The notes under the pieces were generated by a model. The model had not been told where the DNA came from, searched no databases, and saw only the letters and a list, made by a program, of their open reading frames with translations. From Bradysia coprophila (taxonomy: Eukaryota > Arthropoda > Insecta > Diptera > Sciaridae), in contig NW_023503501.1 in NCBI RefSeq assembly GCF_014529535.1, forward strand, positions 6,330,150 to 6,394,149: a stretch of 64,000 bases of DNA. Reading direction: 5' to 3'. The position numbers and the translations under genes were made by a program. Positions 48,101-59,864 of the stretch are shown here, one piece after another; within the stretch, counting starts at the first letter, position 1, and each line of letters begins with the position of its first letter.

Positions 48101-50466
48101 TGATTCAGCAAGCTTCTTTTATCAATTTCCTTGGTTTCAGATTTATAATATGTCTGATTATAATGTTGAATCACTAGACAAGGAAACTATACTGTTCTGC
48201 ATTGTCTCGACTACTGGAAATGGAGATCCACCAGAAAATGCGATAGAATTCTTTAAACATTTGGAGACTCTGAAGAACGATGACTTTCATCTAGCTCTCA
48301 AGTGAGTTCATTTTAGTTTCTAAAGAGGCCATCCAAGACGCACTCCATTTCTCAAAAATGTCCAACAGATTTTCCGTTTTCGCTCTCGGATCATCAGCAT
48401 ATCCTAATCTATGTAAGTTCGGAATTTCGCTGGACAGAACCATCAACGAACTTGGTGGGGAACGAATTTTGCCCGTTGTGCTTGGTGATGAGTTGTGCGA
48501 CCAGAAACACGATTTTCAACAGTGGGCTGGAGATATTTTCAAGATATGCTGCGACAAATTCCTAGTTGATTTCAGTCATGTCCCGAAACACCTAATCTCA
48601 TTGGAGACCTCGATTCGGACCGAGAAAAATGTACGACTGGCATCAGTTTGTGATGGCGCGTATGTTCGTGATTCTCTAGAGGAATTGCTCGGTAGATTCC
48701 ACCGTAAAAATATTTATTCCTGTCAACTGAAGTGCAGACCACTAAATCTTCGGAGAGATACAGCCTCGGTCTGCATACTCGTGGAAATTTGTATTGATGG
48801 GGTAATGATGTGTTCAAAAGATTGTTCTCCTATCAGTCAGTATTATCTCTAACTCCATTAAAATGTCTTAAATTCGGATCTAGAGCGAAATCAACTACGA
48901 ACCGGGTGATCATGTGGGCATATGTCCAGTCAACGATCCTCAACTTGTCAATGGATTGATAGAAAAGTTCAACGAAGTTGAAGATCCGGACGAAATACTC
49001 CGCATGGAAATCTTGGCTGATGCCAACGGAGAGGTCATTCAAACCTGGCGACATCACAACAAAATTCCCAAAGCCTCGATTCGCACATTGCTCTCAAGAT
49101 TTTTGAATATTACAACCCCTCCATCGAAGCAATTTTTATCATTTCTGGCTGCTCACTGTCACAACGAAGAGGAAATGCTTCGAATGGAATTGCTTTCAAC
49201 TGATAATGACCGTTATGAATTGTGGAAATCAAGAAAGTTACCACATATGTTGGCTGTTCTCGACGAGTTCCCATCATGTCGACCACCAATCGCGCCATTC
49301 CTTGCTAATTTGGATACACTCCAACCTCGATTCTACTCGATTTCGTCATCACAACGGAAGTATCCGGATGAAGTTCATTTGACTGTTGACATCGTTAAAT
49401 ATGAATCTGACGGTTCGTGGAAGTGCCATTGGTTTTTAAATTTTTTAAATTCTATTTTCCACTTCTTGTAGATGGAGAAATCCGATCAGGTGTCTGCTCA
49501 AATTATCTTAACAGCTTGACTGCCAACGATGAGATTCTATTGTATTTTCGTAGTGCCCACAATTTTCATTTGCCCACAACAGTGAGTGCTGATCCATCTC
49601 CGTTGATATTGATTGGACCAGGTGAGCATCGTTAAGTTATTCCGGAGACGGAATGATGACTCTGATCTCTATTTAGCCGATTGTTGTGGTCACAAGACTT
49701 TCACTTCTCTGATACGATATTATCATCGTTATCTTATCCGTTTTCCAGGTACTGGAATTGCACCTTTTAGAAGTTTCTGGCAGGAATACGAAATGCTCAA
49801 GCATAACAACTCTTCAACTGAAGGACCAAAAATTTGGATATTTTCTGGCAATCGAACTAAGAACCATGAGATTTACATGGACGAGAAGCTTGAAATGTTA
49901 GCGAAACAAGTTTTAGAGAAGAGCTACTTGGCTCTGTCACGCGAACCCGGTCAGAAAAGGGTAAGAGTTTGCAACATTTGAATCAAAAATCAATTGAAAT
50001 TAACAATCAACTATCCATCAGACCTACGTCCAGGACCTTTTACTCCGTGACTTTAGCCAGATATATCAACTTACTAAGCACGAAAATGCACATGTCTATG
50101 TTTGCGGTGATGTTCGCATGGCCGAGGGTGTGCATGAAACCTTCAAGTATGGCTCTTGACTATGAATCCTCGAATTGACGATGGTGCAATCTAAAATTTT
50201 GTTTTTTTAAAGGAAAATCGTCGCGATTAAAGAACAAGTCGATGAGATGTCAGCTGAGAAATTCTTACAACAGTTGAAGGTTAGTTGAAACTTTTAGTTT
50301 TGTATTTCTAACATTCCGAGAGCCTAGTTTCTCCAGAGGACTCTATCCTAGCTATCTACAAAATCGTAGCTGAATTCTCAGTCATTTATCGTTGGCACAT
50401 TTTCAGAACCAAAACCGCTATCACGTGGACTCATTTGGCGCCATTCATCATACAGCTAAGATCTAA
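45199..50466 (+). CDS. Nos: Nitric oxide synthase, compact form
   Basis: Eighteen exons join in phase: 45199-45393, 46027-46332, 46420-46511, 46570-46791, 46999-47058, 47116-47290, 47370-47587, 47663-47751, 47807-47882, 47941-48085, 48141-48301, 48369-48801, 48884-49412, 49472-49621, 49749-49960, 50022-50146, 50213-50279 and 50407-50466. The sum is 3315 bases, 1104 residues. Order: short N-terminus with '[18 protein letters not shown]'; zinc motif CSKNIC; heme domain with ligand Cys in '[13 protein letters not shown]'; substrate Glu in '[11 protein letters not shown]'; '[11 protein letters not shown]'; calmodulin segment from '[16 protein letters not shown]'; FMN domain 'VLYATETGN', 'GNGDPPEN', 'ALGSSAYPN'; FAD 'RFYSISSS'; NADPH '[15 protein letters not shown]' and '[12 protein letters not shown]'; end '[17 protein letters not shown]'. 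The enzyme makes NO from L-arginine as a dimer. The FMN-domain autoinhibitory insert and most of the C-terminal tail are missing. No stops or frameshifts are needed. The exon 9 donor is the least certain. Confidence 0.93.
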
Positions 50467-50790
50467 CGTACGGCATCTGCTATCGACAACATCAACAAAA
50501 AAACATCAAGACGAATGTTTGAAAATTGTAACATGCAAATTTGATACAATAATGCGTTTCTGTCGTGTTCAGCCAAAACACCGCATCATATTTGCTTTTC
50601 AAGAGCTTCCGAGAGCTTTAAGCTTCTTTTGTATTCCACTTTTCCAATGGAATCTAAAAGAAGCTCAAATCTATTGAAAGGTCTATAAAGTACACAAGCA
50701 ATGCGATACGAGGATTTGGCTCAACACGGCAGGGCTGGAAAAGGTTTTAGATTTAAGAAAGCTATTTTTTACCTTAAAAAGATTTAAATT

Positions 50791-50796
50791 AATAAA
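50791..50796 (+). terminator. Polyadenylation signal of NOS
   Basis: AATAAA 325 bases after the NOS stop, sense orientation. It is the first good signal found downstream. Confidence 0.5.
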
Positions 50797-51929
50797 ATGA
50801 AAGCATTTTCTCCATCAATTTGTTTCTCATCGAACGATCCCCGCAATAAAACAAAAAGATTGATTTTTGAAGAGGTCAAAACATATCCGAAAATGGGTCA
50901 TATAAGTTCACCAAAATATATGGAAAATTTGAGAATTGAAATGTCTCGTGTGGAATGAGTAGCCTGGGATTTTTGTATTTATTAAAAAAAAGTCAAGATT
51001 GAACTTGCCGAGAAAAATCCTCATCGCCACCGACAGCCCTATACTCGGCTAGCCACCGATGAGATTTTTCAATTGCCTTTATGAGTAACAAGCTATCCGA
51101 CAACAATTTTTTTTTTCTTGAGCCGACCTTTGAAGAACACTTAATCGAACCTAATTGTTCAGACATTATTTTGCTTAGTTACTGTCTTTCAGTACCTCTA
51201 AAACGATATGTCACACATTTGGTCACGAAATGTGCTTTTGGTTCGAAGATTAAATAATCATAAAAAGCCTACAGCTCTAAATTACTTACTTAGACTTGCA
51301 ACTTTAAAAACAAATCAAGAGCCAATAATAATCTCATGCCTCAAATAACTCTCTAGAAAGTTATTCAATGTATCTCTTCGAATAACAACCATTACAATAA
51401 AAAACAACAACTTCCTGTTGCGTATTTGGCGTGTAATTTATTTTGCCTGCCCAATGCGAAAGTCGAACATTACATAGCAATTTGCCCCCTCCGAAAATGA
51501 TCGATTGCATGTGCAATATTTTCGGGTCATTTTTCGTGGAGTTTTATGCTATATTCAACTTTTGCGAATGTGGTAGAATACATTGGAAGCCTCGAAAGTA
51601 ATTCATTCAGTAACTCTTGAGTATTTTTGAGGAGCAGCATCCAAAGTAATGTACTCTTATTATAAATTAGCAAAGCGATAAAATGGGCAGCATTTAAAAC
51701 AATTGCAATGTCTTTTTCACAGGGAAAAATTCTATATTCGCCAACTTAATTTCAAACAAAATTCAAAGAAACAATTTTACATTTAAAAAACGATTTTCTC
51801 TCAAGAGGATTACAGTATTCCACGTAAATCGCGTTGTGTATTTAGTCAATTTATAGGTAAGTTCGTGTTAGCACACACATTTTTCGTTAAATTAGTATCA
51901 CCAACTGAAAAGATCTGTTTGAGACAAAA

Positions 51930-52262
51930 ATATTCACGTTGATTTACTGTGTCTGATTCCACCGAAATACACGTGTGACACTCTGTTAGTGTGTTGAGTT
52001 ATGCGAATTGCATTAAATTAAGATAAACTTTCTTCTGTGAATTAACATAAACAAATCTAATCCAACCAGACTATGTTTAATTTACTCGACTTCATCAGAA
52101 TTTGACTCTAGTGACTCCGGAATATTTGCCAAGCGTGAGATTTTAATTGTTTTCCCAGTTTCTCACCCGAATTCGAGATGAAGAAGGTGGATCTGGTAAG
52201 TGGGAATTCCGGTTATGCTATCACGACTAACACTACATAATGTGTTATCAAAAAATTGTGCT
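51930..52262 (+). pseudogene. Dead duplicate of the 5' end of the SV2-like gene
   Basis: About 330 bases match the 5' flank and first codons of the transporter gene at 53894 (region about 53615-53995). Both have a CACGTGT block with a 'gacact ... agtgt' palindrome, a 'ttttaattntttcccagtt' block and an ATG AAG AAG start (52178 against 53894). In this copy the frame stops at a TAA after 20 codons, a segment of the first exon is missing, and the match fades soon after 'gtgttatcaaaaa'. No other exons follow. It is a truncated duplicate, not a gene. Confidence 0.7.
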
Positions 52263-52856
52263 TAAAAGGTAACTATGAAACATGGCTAAAGTGTTATCAA
52301 GAATAGAAAAAAAAATTCTTTAGGCAACATAAGACAGATCGATATATCAAGACAATCCATTTTCGAACATAACCTTGAGAATATATTTCCTCGACGAATA
52401 AAAAAAGATCGAGATTTATTCAAGCCAAGGATCCACATTTCTAAGATTACAGCGCGACCTTCATACATTCTTAATCAGTGTGCTAAAAATTTTTAAATGT
52501 GGATAACCAAAACAGACAAACCGGACTACCATTGCCGATTTATATCGCCATGTCAAAAATCTTGCGAGGTGTTGATCTCGCATTCCTTGTTCGATATCCA
52601 CCTTCTATCAAGTATATAAATTCATTGACTTAAGACGAATCTACACATGGCCAAATTGTTGCAACGCCATCTGTTATCATCTCTATGCGACTTTATGTTC
52701 ATACAAATTGTTCCAAGGATAGTTTAAATAACTGATCCAAATAATATTTCCTTTTTCACATCATCACAGTCTTCATGGTTAACTATGGTTTCCACTGAAC
52801 AAAAAGTACTCCGTGATAGAGAAAAAAAAATCAATCTAAAGTCTATTCGTAAAGTT

Positions 52857-53035
52857 TTGACCTGACGAGCGGAGTGAGTAAGGAAAACTGGGTCGTGTGC
52901 TGAAATAGTATGTTGTGTTACAAGTAATGTAATGTTGATTTTTTCAGCACTAGACCCAAGTTTTCCTTACGAGCGGAGCGAGTAAGGAAAATTGGGTCGT
53001 GTGCTGAAAAAGTCAACATTACAATACGTTTAACA
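52857..53035. repeat. Foldback repeat with GAGCGGAGYGAGTAAGGAAAA units
   Basis: 'gagcggagtgagtaaggaaa' then 'actgggtcgtgtgctgaaa' occurs at about 52865 and again at about 52972, with the inverted form 'cagcactagacccaagttttcc' between them. The arrangement resembles repeated ends of a non-autonomous element. Confidence 0.5.
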
Positions 53036-53580
53036 CATCATGCTTTGTGCCAACCGAGAATTGAAATAGACAAGAGCACAAAAAATCATAATTTTCATTG
53101 TAAACAATCACTCTTCAAATTTGATCGATCACATTGCTTTGCATTTTCTCAAACGAATGCTGTAACAACTCATACAAATTCCATTTCAACACTGCTTTGA
53201 GTGTTGTAATATCACATCAAACGGGTGCGGAAATAAATCACTTTACAACACTAAAATGAGTGCTGAAAAGAGTCGTATTTCAATTCTCGGTGGCACAAAA
53301 ATCTCATTACAATACGTGTAACACATCATGCTTTGTGCCAACCGAGAATTGAAATAGACAAGAGCACAAAAAATCATAATTTTCATTGTAAACAATCACT
53401 CTTCAAATTTGATCGATCACATTGCTTTGCATTTTCTCAAACGAATGCTGTAACAACTCATAAAAATTCCATATCAACACTGAGTGTTGTAATATCACAT
53501 CAAACGAGTGCTGAAATAAGTCACTTTACAACACTAAAATGAGTGCTGAAAAGAGTCATATTTTAATTATCGGTGGCACA
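53017..53580. repeat. Tandem duplication of about 287 bp
   Basis: The block starting 'attacaatacgt' at 53018 and running through 'caaccgagaattgaaataga', 'gatcgatcacattgctttgc' and 'gtgctgaaaagagtc' is repeated directly from 53305. The second copy is slightly shorter and differs by scattered substitutions. Within each unit 'gagtgctgaaa' and 'gagtgttgtaa' motifs recur. It lies immediately upstream of the SV2-like gene. Confidence 0.75.
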
Positions 53581-53893
53581 AATACATTTTCCATCAAAAA
53601 ATTATTCTGTTAAGTTACGATGATTTGCAGTGTCGAATTCCTCCGAAACACACGTGTACGACACTAATTTAGTGTCTTGTTATGCAAATTTCATTAAATC
53701 ATGATAAATTTCTTCTGCGAATATTTAATACAATCCAATTTAATCCAACCAAAGCCTTTGTTTAATTTTCTCGAGTTTCGTTGTCAGACTTTGTTTTGTT
53801 GATGAGATTTCGCCTCTTAAATATTTGCCAAATAAAAGAGATACAAAGAAGCGTGAGATTTTAATTCTTTCCCAGTTAAACATTGAAATCGAG

Positions 53894-55652
53894 ATGAAGA
53901 AGATGGATCAGGTAAATGAGAATTGCGGCAACGCCAACACTACGGACGCCAGCAGTGATACACTAGATAATGTGTTATCAAAAATTGGTTTCGGAAAATT
54001 CAATTATGTCGTTATCGCCCTGGCCGGCATCACATTGGCCTGTGTTTTTCTCGAGACCGTTACCATAAATGTAATTTTACCTCTTGCACAATGTGACTTG
54101 GACATGACTACTCAAGACAAGAGTATTTTGAGTTCGATCGGATTCGTCGGTATAATTCTGTCGTCGCATTTGTGGGGTTTTTTGGCGGATACAAGAGGAC
54201 GAAAAAAGGTGATCGTTCCGACGCTGTTCATAGCGTCATTCTTATCGCTAGTATCGAGTATCGCAACATCATTTTGGTTATTGTTGCTTTTGAGATTTTT
54301 GAACGGAGTATTGTGAGTTAGATTGCTAATAGTTTTATGACTGAAATTACAATTCTGACCGATTTCTCCAGCATTTCCGGTCCGTCAGCAACAGTGTATG
54401 CGTATGTGGGTGAATTTCACTCTGTTGAAATGAGATCTAGAGCACTGATGTACGGTGAGTTGCAATTTGAACGATGTGTTGTGTTTCAATGGACCGAATT
54501 TTGATAGACAACACTCGCATTTACAGGATGTATAACAATTCTAGTGCCAATACCACTTTGAGTGGCGTAATCAGCGTGTAAATATTTATTTTTTGTTTAG
54601 TCTCTGCCGTCCTCGGGCTGGCATGCTACTGGTATCCAGGCACTGCTAGCTGGATCCTGAATCAAGAATGGTCTCATTACTTTGCAGCCTTGGATATAAC
54701 GCTCAAGCCATGGAGATTGTTTATCATCATTGCAACCTTACCGACCATCGTTTGTGCAATCTGTCTGTTGATCTTCGTACCCGAGTCACCGAAATACACT
54801 TTCGCTCAGGGCGACGAAGCAGAAACTTTGAGTATTCTGCAGCTGGCCTACCGAAAAAATAAGGGGAATTCTTTCCATTTAAAAATCAAGTCACTCACCA
54901 AGGACGACGAATTCGGTGTCGGATTGAAAGAACGAAATCAAAATGTATTTGAATTTATGTGGAATCAAACGAAACCGCTGTTTCAGCATCCTCACCTGAA
55001 GAACACTTTACGCGCTTGTTTTATTCAATTTTCCATATTCAGTTCGACTAACGGATTCTGGACTTTTTTCCCAGAAATTGCTAATGGAATCGGTATATGG
55101 AGATATGATGGTGACCAGCCGGCGACAATTTGTGAGATTTACAATGCAACTCGGTCATTGCAAGTGAATTCCAACGTATCCCTTGCAAGCAATCAATGTC
55201 TGACTAAATTGGAACCCTCAACTTTTATCAATATTTTGGTGGAGCATACGATTTATGCTGTGGGATGGATCATATTGGCGGTGATTATCAACAAAATTGG
55301 AAAATTAATTGCAATCAATTCGATATTTACAATTTGCACGATTTCCGCTATCACACTGATTTTTTCAAAAAGTTCACTGCTCTCAAACATTTCCTATGTT
55401 ACGGTAATGGCCGTTGGACTCACCATCACAGTTGTCAGTGCATCGACAGCCGAACTTTGTCCAACTCAATACAGGGCAATGGCATTATGCCTCTCGTTAA
55501 TGGTTGGTCGACTCGGAGGAGTTTGTGGATCGCTGTTCATCGGATTTTTAATGGATCATTATTGCACTTACATATTTTTGATGCCAGCGGTTTTGTTAGC
55601 TATAAGTGCATGTCTTACGTTTACCATTCCGAATATTGGTAACATTGATTGA
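53894..55652 (+). CDS. SV2-like major facilitator transporter
   Basis: Three exons join in phase: 53894-54312, 54372-54454 and 54601-55652, giving 517 residues. The start is the ATG of 53894 (MKKMDQVNEN); the frame is open upstream but has no other ATG close by. The protein has about twelve membrane segments. Between TM2 and TM3 is the MFS motif 'GFLADTRGRKKVI', and after TM6 'FVPESPKYTFAQG', typical of the SV2/organic-ion branch. A long cytoplasmic loop follows, then an extracellular or luminal loop with Asn-glycosylation sites (NAT, NVS) and two cysteines. The closest family is synaptic vesicle glycoprotein 2-like transporters, widespread and often expanded in insects. Substrate unknown. 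A degenerate copy of its 5' end lies upstream. Confidence 0.9.
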
Positions 55653-55731
55653 CAAGGAATGTAGCGACGAATCTTACTATAAGATAGGTTTTGTATAAAT
55701 AAGTTTTTTATGTGACAAATACGAGTCTTTA

Positions 55732-55737
55732 AATAAA
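55732..55737 (+). terminator. Polyadenylation signal of the SV2-like gene
   Basis: AATAAA 80 bases after the stop codon, sense orientation. Confidence 0.6.
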
Positions 55738-55784
55738 ACAACTCAATAGTTTTTCAAAGTTTGTTTTAAGCGACAGAATATTTT

Positions 55785-57360
55785 TAGCCCCGTACGAAGT
55801 ACGAAGGGGCTTATAGGATTACGATGCCGTGTGTAATTGATGGAATTCGGTAAGACGGTAAGGGCAAATTGTTTGCCTATGTTCATAGATGACGAATCCG
55901 CAATAAAAATTTGGGCCGTCTGTCCGTCTGTCCGTCTGTACGTCACGTCGATATCTTGAGTAAATCAAATCCGATTTCAAAAATTTTTTTTTTCCCTGAA
56001 AGATAGTCAAAATAGTGAGACTAAGTTCGAAGATGGGCATATTCGGGTCGGCCCTTCGTGAGATAGGGCCACCAAAGTGATTTAAGGTCTTTTGGTGATA
56101 TTTATGGCAAAATAAACGATGGAAATGTAAATGACACGGCAAATGATAGGTATTGTCAATACCAATCCAGGAAAAAAAAGTTTTTTAAAATCGGGTGAGT
56201 GGACCGTGAGTTAGGGCCTTAGAAGTGAAAAGCTACTAGGGCCCTATGTGTATTTTACATATAACTCGAGTAAATTTCATTCGTTTTTCGTAATTTTTGT
56301 GTCATTTGGAAGGTAATCGAACGCCGAATAGAAAGTTGTTGAAAAAAAAATTAAATTTGGGTCCTTGGACTAAGGCCACTACTAGGGCCCTATGTGTATT
56401 TTACATAGAACTCGAGTAAATTTCATTCGTTTTTCGTAATTTTTGTGTCATTTGGAAGGTAATCGAACGCCGAATAGAAAGTTGTTGAAAAAAAATTAAA
56501 CTTGGGTCCTTGGACTAAGGCCACTATTAGGGCCCTATGTGTATTTTACATTGAACTCGAGTAAATTTCATTCGTTTTTCGTAATTTTTGTGTCATTTGG
56601 AAGGTAATCAAAGGCCGAATAGAATGTTGTTGAAAAAAAATTAAATTTGGGTCCTCGGACTAAGGCCGCTACTAGGGCCCTATGTGTATTTTACATACAA
56701 CTCGAGTAAATTTCATCCGTTTTTCGTAATTTTTGTTTCATTTGAAAGATAATCGAACACCGAATAGAATGTTGTTGAAAAAAAAATTAAATTTGGGTCC
56801 TTGGACTAAGGCCGTTACTAGGGCCCTATGTGTATTTTACATATAACTCGAGCAAATTTCATCCGTTTTTCGTAATTTTTGTTTCATTTGGAAGGTAATC
56901 AAAGGCCGAATAGAATGTTGTTGAAAAAAAATTAAATTTGGGTCCTCGGACTAAGGCCGCTACTAGGGCCCTATGTGTATTTTACATATAACTCGAGCAA
57001 ATTTCATACGTTTTTCGTATTTTTTGTTTCATTTGGAAGGTAATCAAAGGCCGAATAGAATGTAGTTGAAAAAAAAAAATTTGGATCCTCGGACTGAGGC
57101 CGATACTAGGCCTATGTGTATTTATACTCAATAAATTAAAATTTTAGGGCTATTTGAAAGTTTTGTTTTATTTGAAAGGAACGTCGTACGGGGCTTCGTA
57201 ATTGCGCTATGCGCAATTTCTAAGATGTACACATTTCATAATAATTTTACTTTAACTACTTTAACCGGCGCATAGGCTTACGGTCAAAGTAGGGTGACAG
57301 ACGCACTAGGGTCACGTACGCAATAGATATACGGGTTTGTACGGGGCTCAGTCGCAGCAA
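55785..57360. mobile_element. Repeat element with internal tandem units of about 147 bp
   Basis: The left end carries 'gccccgtacgaagtacgaag' and 'ggggcttataggattacgat'. Near the right end the inverted motif 'cgtacggggcttcgtaattg' (57187) and 'tacggggctcag' (57336) occur. Between them, about 56230-57115, are six tandem units, each with 'agggccctatgtgtatttta', 'aactcgag', 'cgtttttcgtaatttttg', 'ggaaggtaatc' and 'gttgttgaaaaaaa'. No protein is encoded. Unit arrays inside a non-coding element are known for some Helitron-like and foldback families, but the class here is not established. Confidence 0.7.
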
Positions 57361-58269
57361 ACGCTCCGACTGTTCTGATGGCTCGTTTTAAAATAATTAA
57401 ATGAGGAGTCAAATCCCAGTTCCTTCGCCTTGGTCTCGGACTACAAACTTCCGAAGCGTCTCCACAACAAATATCTCAGCAAGAGAGTAGTATGCTATTA
57501 CACATTTTATGTCCACAATTATCCTATAAGTAATTCTAAAAGTGGCGTAATAACACCTCACAGTTTACATCGAAAGATAAGACCAATTTGATAAGATAAA
57601 GTTTGGTGAGGTCTTGTTATTATGGTTTTGATAAAAAAATGTGTTCTGCAACGTCATTTTCAATCGCACAGAAGTATGTGAGTGTTTGTTCTATCCGAAG
57701 GCGAGGCAACACATCCGCACACTTAAGCAAAAATTATTACTAAGGTGAATTTACTGTAATTGAGTGGTTTTCGATGAGATGACGCACAAAGTTTTACACA
57801 AAGGGTGCAAAACGAAATAAAAATCGAAGATAAAGAGAGAGAAAGGGATATAGATCCGCCCTTGTATCAACCAAGCACTATAATCACTATGATCATCGTA
57901 TCGAAGTAGTAGATTCTCTGATAATTTTACAATACATTTGTCGTTCAAACCGTTGGTTTACATGGAAAATCTTACATGTCCTTTATAGAACACTTATCTT
58001 ACGGCAGTAATTCCTAGGCAAGGAAAGAAAATTCTAATTTTATCTAGAATTACAACAACAAAATGCGTTAGCTTAAGTAAGCCCCTCTTTCTTATAACGT
58101 AGGAGTAGTATATAATTGATAGGGAAAAGCTTACAAATTATTTACCGCTGATGTGATAAGATATGAACCTTCCGAACTGATAACCGCATAGCATATTGTA
58201 TTTCATTGAGTTTACAATTTCAGTTCAGTTGATCAATAAGCAAGACTCATCTTTTTCAAGAAATAGACG
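57361..58269. other. Non-coding gap before the LRR gene
   Basis: No gene supported. The promoter of the LRR gene should lie near its end; 'ttcagttcagttg' at about 58221-58233 resembles an arthropod initiator (TCAGT), about 50 bases before the start codon. Confidence 0.4.
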
Positions 58270-59493
58270 ATGATTCGAAGCAAATTTGGTCGATCCTTTC
58301 CTGTCGTTAGTGTCGTCCTCGCCGTTGCATTATTGAAAGGGTATGCAATTTAATGCAGATTTTAATGAGGTTTTGTTTCCTTCGGTCGTAAATGAATTGA
58401 AATTTTCACAAGATCTTCAAATGCAGTCACATCAGACATCAAAGATTGGACGAACCAGAACTGGACTTCTTTGGATCATGATGAAATTACCGCCAATTTG
58501 AAACTAATTCAAATCGATGTAAGCGATAATAACATCACCGAACTGAACTCAACGATGCTGGTCGACCATCGTTACCTGGAAGTTTTCATTTTATCGCGCA
58601 ACAAACTGTACGATTTCCCACCGGACTCAAGCTTTCTGTCCAGCATATCATTGGAACGATTCGAATGTTGTTCGTGCGCGATTACAACCATCTTCAATGC
58701 CACATTCTCCGAATTGCCGAAACTGAAGGAATTGGATTTGAGTGGGAACGAGTTGTCAGTGATTCAACCGGCGGCATTCAGTACACAGTTTTTCTTGCAA
58801 AAATTAAATTTTGATTTCAACAAATTGACAAGCCTGCCGGTTAACATTCTGAAACAATCTAAGGTGAATGCGAGTATATCGATGAGTCACAATTCCGATT
58901 TCAACTTTCAACCTTACGAAGTGTTGATAAAAAGTAAAATTTTAAAAGAGTTCCGGTGCAGTTATTGTGGCATCTCAGCCATCTACGACGAGACCTTTTC
59001 CGAGTTGCCCAGCATTGAGAGCATTGATTTGAATAACAACAAGATATCAACGATAAATGCCAAAATGTTTGACAAGAATCGCAATCTAATTTCACTATCC
59101 ATTGAACAGAACGATCTAAACGACTTTCCACAGAGCGTGTTCGATGCAATTCCAATGATAAAATCACTGTGCATTGACGGAAATCCGTTTATCATGACCG
59201 CTAAAAATGCGTTCAAAAGTTACTATGCAAGATTCTCATTGCGAACGAACTGCACCGAGGTGGACGGTACAAACTATTTTGAATATAATTTAAATCCGGC
59301 TGAGCCTACGAAAAATAAGGGCATTTCGGATGCATTCATTGCCAGCTACCTGTTAATTATACTGGTTGCACAGGCAGCCGTTATTGGCATCTTAGTTTTG
59401 TATTATTTTAAAATTGTCTTTACCGACAAGGACGATGAGTTTGACTACTCATCCAATGTACTCAACGATCATGATGTCTACAATGTTTCCTAG
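58270..59493 (+). CDS. Leucine-rich-repeat single-pass membrane protein
   Basis: Two exons join in phase: 58270-58340 and 58413-59493, giving 383 residues. Residues 1-27 are a signal peptide (MIRSKFGRSF, then VVSVVLAVALL), interrupted by the only intron. Residues about 55-290 carry LRRs, for example 'LIQIDVSDNNITELN', 'LKELDLSGNELSVI', 'LQKLNFDFNKLTSLP', 'IESIDLNNNKISTI' and 'LISLSIEQNDLNDFP'. Two Cys-containing repeats ('FECCSCAI', 'FRCSYCGI') look like an internal duplication. A membrane helix lies near residues 330-357 ('SYLLIILVAQAAVIGILVLY'), followed by a short acidic, Tyr-containing tail ending 'DVYNVS'. It is probably a cell-surface receptor or adhesion protein; the ligand is unknown, and no TIR domain is present. 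Confidence 0.88.
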
Positions 59494-59639
59494 AAATTCA
59501 AGCAGCCTTAATGTCACGTCACATTAAAACCTTTTTTAGATTTTTATACCAAGTTTGTTTGTTATATGACTAACGGGTGTATACTTTCCAACGGCTATTT
59601 CATCTCTTATCGATTGCGACGACAAAAATAAGCCACCAA

Positions 59640-59795
59640 CGTTCGTACAGCTCAACCAAGTTTGTGTCTAAGTTTGTTTCATAGTCACAGGCGTAGAAGT
59701 AGCAAAAGCGAGTAGGCGAGTAAGCAGAGTGATTGTACAGCTGGTAAAGCTGCTGAAGCAAACTTAGACACAAATTTGGTTGACATTAATTGTAC
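59640..59795. repeat. Inverted repeat between LRR and POT genes
   Basis: 'gtacagctcaaccaagtttg' then 'tgtctaagtttg' at about 59646 pairs with 'caaacttagacacaaatttg' then 'gttgac' at about 59758. MITE-like element between the convergent genes. Confidence 0.6.
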
Positions 59796-59842
59796 TGTTA
59801 AATCTGATGAAGTACAAGATTGAAAATACTTCGATTGATTGC

Positions 59843-59848
59843 TTTATT
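59843..59848 (-). terminator. Polyadenylation signal of the POT-family gene
   Basis: AATAAA on the minus strand, 17 bases beyond the stop codon of the transporter. Confidence 0.55.
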
Positions 59849-59864
59849 TCACACGACAAAAACT

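Noticed and set aside
55819..56142. Open frame of 107 codons on the minus strand
   Set aside because: Lies in the left end of the tandem-unit element; the 'RTDGQT'-like residues come from the tccgtctgtccgtctgt repeat.
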